Under the pieces are notes generated by a model that worked only from the letters and a program-made list of their open reading frames with translations, searched no databases and was not told the origin of the DNA. DNA of 64,000 nucleotides from NCBI RefSeq assembly GCF_036850765.1, contig NC_089493.1, positions 190,915,140 through 190,979,139 on the forward strand. The letters run 5' to 3'. Of the stretch, positions 57,872 through 64,000 are shown piece by piece. The number at the start of each line of letters is the position of its first letter. Positions within the stretch are counted from its first letter, which is position 1. Source of the stretch: Saccopteryx bilineata (taxonomy: Eukaryota > Chordata > Mammalia > Chiroptera > Emballonuridae). Position numbers and translations under genes: made by a program.

Positions 57872-57905
57872 CTCTTTTAACGATTCTTCTCTTTTAAAAA
57901 GTTTA
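57872..57905. repeat. 17-bp tandem duplication
   Basis: GATTCTTCTCTTTTAA is repeated twice head to tail. Confidence 0.8.
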
Positions 57906-58664
57906 ACGATCTTTCCCAAGTCACAGTGATTTGAATCTACTCATAAGAAGTAATCAGCACTCTGAGCTGGTGAAAGGTCTTTAGATTCTATCTAAAGTCC
58001 TGTGAGCAGAATCCTAGAGGCAGGCAGTTGAGCCGAAGCCTCCCTGCAAACACTCACTGGCCCCCGTGAATGCGTTAAATGTGGTGGGGACAATGAGGCT
58101 CCAGAGACACCACCTCCTACTCAGCCCAGCCCCCATCATCCCCGAGTTCCAGGATTCTCAGTCTTAATGCCATCTCCGCCTACCTGTTTTTTTTACCCTA
58201 CTTCTCTTAAACACCTTGTTTCCTTCTGCTGTTATCTGTGGGGTTTCCAACCACACATTTAGAATCCTGTAGATCCGAGGTGAACTTTTAACTACTCTGC
58301 ATCAGTATAAGGGGATAAAAAAAAAGAACATCCAGTAAGATTTCTGTTAAGCTTATTTTATTCTAAAATTATTATGATCTTCCTTCTTTTTCCTTCTCTC
58401 TTCCTTTTTGATGTTAAATTATCTCTGTTTTTATACAACAGTGAGGGCAGTGATTTTTGTTTTGTTAGTGTCCTTAATTCAGAAAACAAATGTTGCTCAC
58501 CCTATGTAGGTCACTCCGTGTTTGTATGCTGGTGAGTGCCCTAGGACCTCTGTGTTTAAGGCTAGTGACCTGTGAAGCACCAACATTAGGAAGCCATAAT
58601 GCACTTGTTTACCATCTGAAGAGATTGTATCAGGGTCTGGGAGAAAGCTTGGCACCAAGAAAAG

Positions 58665-58870
58665 AAGGAAGGTTCTGGAGTCACACAGACAGGATCCGGG
58701 TTCCATCTTTTGTGCCCCTGAGCAGCCACTAAGCTTTCTGAGCTTAAGCTTCATTTTCCGTATAACTTGGGTGGTAACAGCTGCTTGGGAGAGTTGTCAG
58801 AAGACGAAAGCGTCTCACGTGTATGATATACGGGGAGCGCTCAAAGAATGTGTGTTTTCTGACCTACCAT
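58665..58870 (+). mobile_element. MIR SINE
   Basis: 'ggttctggagtcacacagac', 'aggatccgggttccatcttt' and 'ctttctgagcttaagcttca' give MIR head and core. Confidence 0.8.
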
Positions 58871-59351
58871 GCCTCTTTTTTCTCCCTTACTTAGCATGTG
58901 AAGAATGTGATGAAAAATGCTCAGTGTACAGGTCAGAAATAAGAAGATGCAAGAGTCTGACTAGCAAGAGCCCACAAGTAAAATGTCGAGTGAGGGAAGA
59001 GTTGGCAGAGACTGGTATGAAACTGCAGAGTTGGGGAGAGATGATTCAGGAAGACTCCCTCCACGATTGAGGTGAGTTCTGAAAGGCATCCATAGCACAT
59101 GGAGAATGAAGGCATCTTAGACAGGGACAGGATATTGGGGAGCATCTGACCTTAGGTTCTGCAGAGTGTGGGACCTATCCCACTAGGGACATGAGTTTTG
59201 TTTTTATATGACACACAGACACCAAAAATCATGTAGTTACACAGTGAGAATTATTCCTCTTCCAACTCTTGTAATCTTGATCACATCAAGAAGAAGTTCT
59301 TAGTTTGTGCGAGACTACCTTTAACATTTCTCTAGCACGGAATAAGAACCC

Positions 59352-59567
59352 TTGTGTGTGTGTGTGTGTGGCAGAGACAGAGTCAGAGAGAGGGACAGAT
59401 AGGGACAGACAGACAGGAAGGGAGAGAGATGAGAAACATCAGTTCTTCATTGTTGCTCCTTAGTTGTTCATTGATTGATTTCTCATATGTGCCTTGACGG
59501 GGAGGGAGTGGCTCCAGCAGACCAAGTGACCCCTTGCTCTATCCACTGTGCCACCGCCTGGTCAGGC
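59352..59567 (-). mobile_element. second bat SINE subfamily, internally deleted
   Basis: The TSD AATAAGAACCC at 59,341-59,351 and 59,568-59,578 is perfect. The element begins with a GT repeat and the segment 'gcagagacagagtcagagag', and ends with the reversed tRNA-like head 'gccaccgcctggtcaggc'. About 120 bp of the body present in the 5.9-6.2 kb copy is absent. Confidence 0.9.
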
Positions 59568-59849
59568 AATAAGAACCCATTTTATCAAAGAAGATTGGGC
59601 TGCAGGATCATAGCCATCAGGAGGCAAGACTATCTAGATGATTAAAAGCAGTGTTTTATTTTCATTGTCTTTATTTTTCTTATTACCTTCTGTTTATATT
59701 TTCTTTCATTTACATTGGCAATGTAAAGCTTTTCAGGTATACAAATTTTAAAGGGAAGTAAATTTAAAATATTAAGGTAATAATGAAACAGGTGGTAACA
59801 GCAGCCCTTTAATGAGTGAAATTTAGGAAACACTGATCTAGCCCATCCC

Positions 59850-59960
59850 TTTCATAAAAAGCAGATGAGGAAACTGAGGCTTTAGAGAAGGAGAGGTCCT
59901 CTTTCCCAAGATGACAGTGCTGGCTACCCTGAGACTGAAGCTCAGCTCTCCCGAACCCCT
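59850..59960 (-). mobile_element. MIR SINE
   Basis: 'cagatgaggaaactgaggct' and 'actgaagctcagctctcccg' are reversed MIR. Confidence 0.75.
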
Positions 59961-60339
59961 CCTCATCTGTCTAACTGCGCCAGACAACAGATTCTAGTAC
60001 TACACTGACGGTAATTAGGGAAAAAAAATACAAAACAGACTGTGCGCTGTGGGTTATCAGGGAGGGGCCAGGTCACGAGGCTGGTGAGGCTTAGAGAAGA
60101 CCAGGATTTGTCTAGAACCTGATACTGGAGGTCAGTGCTCATCATCACTTAGAAGGCTTGTCCTAAGGTCACCAAAACAAGTCTCTAAGTCAGCCCCTAA
60201 GGTGGTATTGGCAGCAACTCCTCTTGGAATCCAGCAAAGATGGCTGGAATCCCAAAGTCTCTACTTGGCCAGAAACCAGTGAGAATCTCTGGGCTCAGCT
60301 ACACTCTTTACTGGTCTGCAAAAATGTGTAAGGATGATA

Positions 60340-60550
60340 ATAGCTCGTGTTTATTGGGCACATCATCTGCGAAGCTCCTTCGATGCATTCTCTCAACCCT
60401 CAAAGGAACACTAGAAGGCAGTTCTTATCTGCATATGACAGATGAGGACATTTGGACCCTGAATGATTAGAGCACTTACCAGCCTCTCTAGAGCTAAACG
60501 AGGGCTAGAGTAGTAGGACGCAAACCCCAGCACTTTTAGTCCTGAATCTG
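60340..60550 (-). mobile_element. MIR/L2-type SINE, reversed
   Basis: 'ctcgtgtttattgggcacat', 'gcatatgacagatgaggaca' and 'aggacgcaaaccccagcact' are a reversed, diverged copy. Confidence 0.6.
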
Positions 60551-60720
60551 GCCTTAAACACACTCCTATACTGAACAAATTAAATGTAGACAAGGCCTGT
60601 GAAGCATCTAGCACAGCAACTGACATATGGGAGGCAGGAAATGACTGCTACTTTTCTCCCGCCACCCCCTACACACGACATCCTGGCATCTAGAACCTTC
60701 TCCCTGGGGGCCTTGCCTGG

Positions 60721-60740
60721 GACTACAACTCCCAGGATGC
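60721..60740 (+). promoter_or_regulatory. ZNF143/THAP11 (SBS-type) promoter motif
   Basis: The sequence GACTACAACTCCCAGGATGC is nearly identical to the well-known mammalian core-promoter element ACTACAAYTCCCAGMATGC, bound by ZNF143 and THAP11. It lies at the left edge of the CpG island, where this element normally sits just upstream of the start site of housekeeping genes. Confidence 0.8.
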
Positions 60741-60756
60741 ACCAGGCAGAGAAGCC

Positions 60757-60766
60757 GGCCAATCAG
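60757..60766 (+). promoter_or_regulatory. CCAAT box (NF-Y site)
   Basis: The sequence GGCCAATCAG matches the NF-Y consensus RRCCAATSRG. It starts 17 bases after the ZNF143-type motif. The two together are typical of a TATA-less mammalian promoter reading rightward. Confidence 0.7.
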
Positions 60767-62672
60767 GAAGCCCGGTCTCCCTTGGACCCCTTGCCTTGAC
60801 GGTCAGAGCTTTGCTGAGCGTTGGCGTGGTGGGTCTCGCAGGGTCCGGGCTGCGGACCGACCGGGTACCTGGTGTTAAGTTATCCTACTCCAGCCTGGGG
60901 GTCAGGACATGGTGAAGACTTGACATTTCCAGGCTACCTCGGGGTCTGTCTTCAGCTGCCGAACTAGTGGGCGTCGTGGAGGACGGAGCTCCTCATGGGG
61001 GTGGAGTGGCCGCGGCCTTGGGCAGGGCCGGCGGTGCGCGTCGTACTCGTGGGTTTGGGGGTGTGAGGAGGAGGAGTCGGGGAGGCTGCCCAGGGCTCCG
61101 TTTTCAGGCCCCCCCATGACCTGGGGCTGCTGGCGGGTGTCGGCTAGGCAGAGAAGGAGGGGTTGGCCATTAGAGCGCAGGCTGCGGGACAATGATGGCT
61201 GCCGGGTGCTGGCCCGAGGGTCCCTCCTGGCTGCGGGCTTAGTGCCTCCAGTGTCGGTCTTCTGGCCTCGGACCCCACGCTTCCCTCGGCCCGGAACCCC
61301 GAAGTGTGAAGCCGGGTCTGCACTTCCAGCTCCTGGGGACAAGCTCTAGCCCCGCCTCTCCTGTCTGATTGACGCCAGACCACACTCTGCGGGGGAGGCT
61401 GATGCAGCCCTGGCCTCTCTACAGTAACGCGGGGTTTTGTCGCCTCTCTGCCAGCCGACCCCACCCACTCACCCACCCACCCAGCCGTGGGTGCCCAAGA
61501 GCCCTGGGCAACCAACCACGGAGTGGGAAAGTCAACTTGGGCATGTCTCTATCCATTTAGTTTTCATTGCCTTCTTGTGTTTTTTTTTTTCGTAAATATA
61601 TTTATATTTACCCATTTTTAAAGTTAACACTTCCATCTGCACCCAACCCCTTTATATTTTTATCCTTTTTTCTGTCCCCTCAGACCCGAATCTTTGATTT
61701 CACCGTCTCTACCTCCACCATTTCCTTCTTAGCGCCCAGGGGCTTATAGGTGGATGCAGTGTATTTTCACTGTGGTCCTGAAAACGACCTTTTTTCCTTT
61801 ACAGTGGCTCTGAAGGGCGTGGGAGAAATAGGATAAATCCCTCTGACTCAGGAAAAGGTGGAGGCAAGGAAATAGTTGAAAGGTTAGTTTGTTTTCATTA
61901 TTTTGAGCAAGTCTCATTACTGCCTCCTGACTGCCCACCTTGCGCGTGGCTGGTGGAGTGTGTGCTCACTCTGGTTTACTTTTCAAGTCGTTCTGAGGGA
62001 TTAGAATGGCTCAGGTTAGTTGGTAGTGAACCACCTGTGTGTTTGTTTCTGACACAGTTGTTTAAGTATCTGTACTGTGTATCTAACCTAGTAACAAGTT
62101 GATTTTCAGATTTCCCTTGACCAAAATTCAAATGTGGAGTTAGGTTGCCGGATTCCCTAAGCCGAAATGGAAATGGTCATTTTGCCATCCTCTTAGTCAA
62201 AGAATTATAATTGAATCTTATTTTGAATTTAACTGTCTTTTTAAAGAAACTGTACATGGACCTTGTCCCTCAAGAATAAGTTAGAAAAAGACACTGACTT
62301 ACATATAAACAAAATTAGAGCTGTTACATGCTTACTAAATGGTGGGATAGTTATAAGTGCTGTGGCTTTCTTTAAAAGGGACATCTGCAGTTCCAGTGCA
62401 AGGGCCTCATCCTGTGGCTATGGTTTGATCAAAGAGGAGAAAGCTCATCCTAAGAATTCCAGTTGGAGGTGTTTTTCAGTCAAGAAAGTATTAACGAATT
62501 AATGTCATCTTATGTTAGAATTCTAACCATTTATAAAGACCATTATTTCACAATTATTTCAGTTCTGAAATAACAGATTTTAATTTTAAAAGTACTAAAA
62601 TTTTAAGTATTTTAATAATACACCTAAATACTTTCGGTTTGTACATTGTTTTTGTTTCTCTTTTAAAATCAG

Positions 62673-62766
62673 ATGTTGGAGAACGATATTTCTGACGATA
62701 AGCTGAACATGGGAGCCATAATTAGAAATATTAATACCATTTCTTTGGAGTTGAAGAAGATTAAAG
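62673..62766 (+). CDS. internal or first coding exon of an unrecognised gene (31 codons plus 1 base)
   Basis: The exon is 94 bases long. It is preceded by a pyrimidine-rich tract and an AG acceptor at 62,671-62,672, and followed by a donor of the form AAAG|GTAAAT at 62,767. Only one frame is open across it; the other two contain TGA. The open frame begins exactly at the first exon base with ATG and reads MLENDISDDKLN, then a stretch rich in Ile, Asn, Leu and Lys ending in ELKKIK, with one base left over (phase 1 at the 3' side). Either the ATG is the start codon, with the 5' UTR in an upstream exon in the CpG island, or the exon is internal and in phase 0. The composition (acidic start, then a helix-prone Leu/Lys-rich end) would suit the start of a small coiled-coil protein. 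I do not recognise the family, so no function is offered. The upstream CpG-island promoter on the same strand supports the call. Confidence 0.55.
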
Positions 62767-62939
62767 GTAAATGGAATCACTAAATTCAAATGTTGGCATG
62801 TCATTGTTATAAAATAAATAGCAGAGCCACTTTTTGCTTCTGCTGGGGTGTAAGTGAATTCTGCCCACTGACTAGGATTTTTCTTTTAAGAAATGCTTAC
62901 ATTGTAATAGAAACTAGCTCTCTAAAGATGAATTATGTC

Positions 62940-63170
62940 TGACCGTTGATTGACCTAGGAGTTAGCCAACTTGAATTCCTATCTTGACCCTAACAAGTTT
63001 ATGCTGTCTGACCTCTCTAAAGCCCTGCCCTTCTTCCCTTCAACAAACTGTTACACCACAATTCACATTCTGCAAAATTCATTGTCTTTACGTATTAATC
63101 CTTACCAAGCTCCTAGGGTTCTTTACAAATTAAAACTGTAAGTTTGTTTGATTCTCTGAGTTAAGAGCTA
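62940..63170 (+). mobile_element. MIR-like SINE, diverged
   Basis: 'cttgaattcctatcttgacc' and 'gctgtctgacctctctaaag' are MIR-like, then loses similarity. Confidence 0.4.
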
Positions 63171-63479
63171 TTCATTTTAAACATTCATAGAGTTGGATTA
63201 GACCTCACAGGTAACAATGTTTAGTCACTCTCCTCACAGACATATTCTGTTTTGTCCCAGGCATATAAAATTTCCATGACTGAACATTCCTGGGGGTAAT
63301 CCATCCTTACCAAACATTGGGATTGAGACAGGGATGTTGGGGAGGTCCCTGTCTCACCTGTCAATGTAGTCTATTTTAAGACAGTTGCTCCTTACTTACA
63401 GACTAGCTAAAATCTGTTCCCTGTGCCTTTCACCTACTGGTCCTACTTCTAAGCATGAAAACTACATTGATTATGTAGT

Positions 63480-63720
63480 TCTTTTGACAACTCTTGTACA
63501 TGTGAAGATAGCCTTTGTGTCAGTTATGAGGCCTTCAGCTACATGTAAAAAGTACCAACTTACCGTGACTTATGCAATAAGGAAAATCACAAGGCCCAAG
63601 GTAGCGCAGCCCTGAAGTTATTCCGAGATGTAAAGACTCCCTCGGGTCCTGGGTTCCGTCTGTGTCTGCACTGGGTGTGCACTCGGCTCATCACCCAGCC
63701 CCATCATGACCTGCAGACAT
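63480..63720 (+). repeat. possible ancient interspersed repeat
   Basis: 'cagctacatgtaaaaagtac', 'aacttaccgtgacttatgca' and 'ataaggaaaatcacaaggcc' resemble a widespread ancient repeat also glimpsed, in diverged form, at 11,290-11,420. Name not recalled. Confidence 0.35.
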
Positions 63721-64000
63721 GGCCGCGCACAGACTCACTCTGTCTGTGTCGTGTCCCTTATGGTAGCCACCCCAGACCCCCCCCAGCACACCTCCCCTCT
63801 CCTTTCAGTGGCCAGATCTGTGTCCCAAGTGTCTGTCTGCAGCCGCCACTGCCGGGGCTTAGGTGGCTGCCAGGACCAGTTTGGACCCGTCAGAACCTAC
63901 TGCGGGAGCTGAGGAGGAGAGGACAGCCACAAATGGAGTCAAGTTGTGCCACCACAAAGAAGAGGAGGGTGGCTGTTAGTTAGGCACCAAATAGTGAGTG

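Larger units (their letters stand above)
60690..61500 (+). promoter_or_regulatory. CpG-island promoter region
   Basis: This block is G+C-rich and dense in CpG, in sharp contrast to the AT-rich sequence on both sides and to the general CpG depletion of the window. It carries a ZNF143/THAP11-type motif and a CCAAT box near its left edge. That order suggests transcription to the right, starting near 60,800-60,870, into an intron that ends at the 62,673 exon. No TATA box is evident, as expected for this promoter class. The first-exon donor is not clear: GTAACG after CTCTACA near 61,423 is one weak candidate. CpG-island promoters are often bidirectional, so a leftward transcript is also possible. 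Confidence 0.7.

Noticed and set aside
61116..61349. 77-residue rightward frame in the CpG island
   Set aside because: It lacks a donor at its end and any recognised domain; GC-rich chance frame in the probable 5' UTR/intron.
63675..63983. 102-residue rightward frame at the right edge
   Set aside because: It is Pro/Arg/Leu-rich and overlaps a probable ancient repeat; no acceptor or domain supports it.

Overview
This is a 64 kb piece of a mammalian nuclear genome, not a microbial one. It is packed with interspersed repeats and has no long open reading frame with protein character. The repeats point to a bat. Three lineages of tRNA-derived SINEs are present with intact pol III A/B boxes, several with clear target-site duplications (TSDs). 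From memory of bat genomes, two of these lineages look like those of Rhinolophoidea (horseshoe and leaf-nosed bats). Short hAT DNA transposons with near-perfect 8-bp TSDs also fit a bat. The species assignment is inference.

Layout. Positions 1-60,600 are non-coding as far as I can see. This stretch is a mosaic of old MIR and L2 fragments, decayed L1 3' ends, young SINEs and four hAT MITE-like elements. The hAT elements lie at about 3.6, 7.2, 11.4 and 49.9 kb. There are three minisatellites (16.7-17.2, 29.1-29.5 and 51.0-51.2 kb) and two short recent tandem duplications (35.7 and 45.2 kb). Between the repeats lie AT-rich tracts with dense homeodomain-like or octamer-like motifs (4.7, 33.1, 34.5, 54.2 and 57.5 kb). 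They have the look of conserved non-coding elements, but without alignment this stays a hypothesis.

The right end looks genic. A CpG island at about 60.7-61.5 kb starts with a ZNF143/THAP11-type motif followed 18 bases later by a CCAAT box, the usual make-up of a housekeeping promoter. About 1.2 kb beyond the island, a 94-base exon (62,673-62,766) is framed by a good splice acceptor and donor. It is open in one frame only and would encode a 31-residue, lysine-rich, probably helical N-terminal or internal segment. I do not recognise the protein, and the rest of the gene lies outside the window or in exons I could not find.

I found no credible RNA gene, CRISPR array, intact LINE or autonomous transposon, and no recognisable virus-derived gene. 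Nearly all ATG-to-stop frames in the window are chance frames, frames read through repeats, or both. The most useful observations are the promoter/exon pair, the CTCF-like motif doubled inside a SINE at 42.2 kb, the nested SINE pair at 9.2-9.8 kb, and the hAT insertions with exact boundaries.
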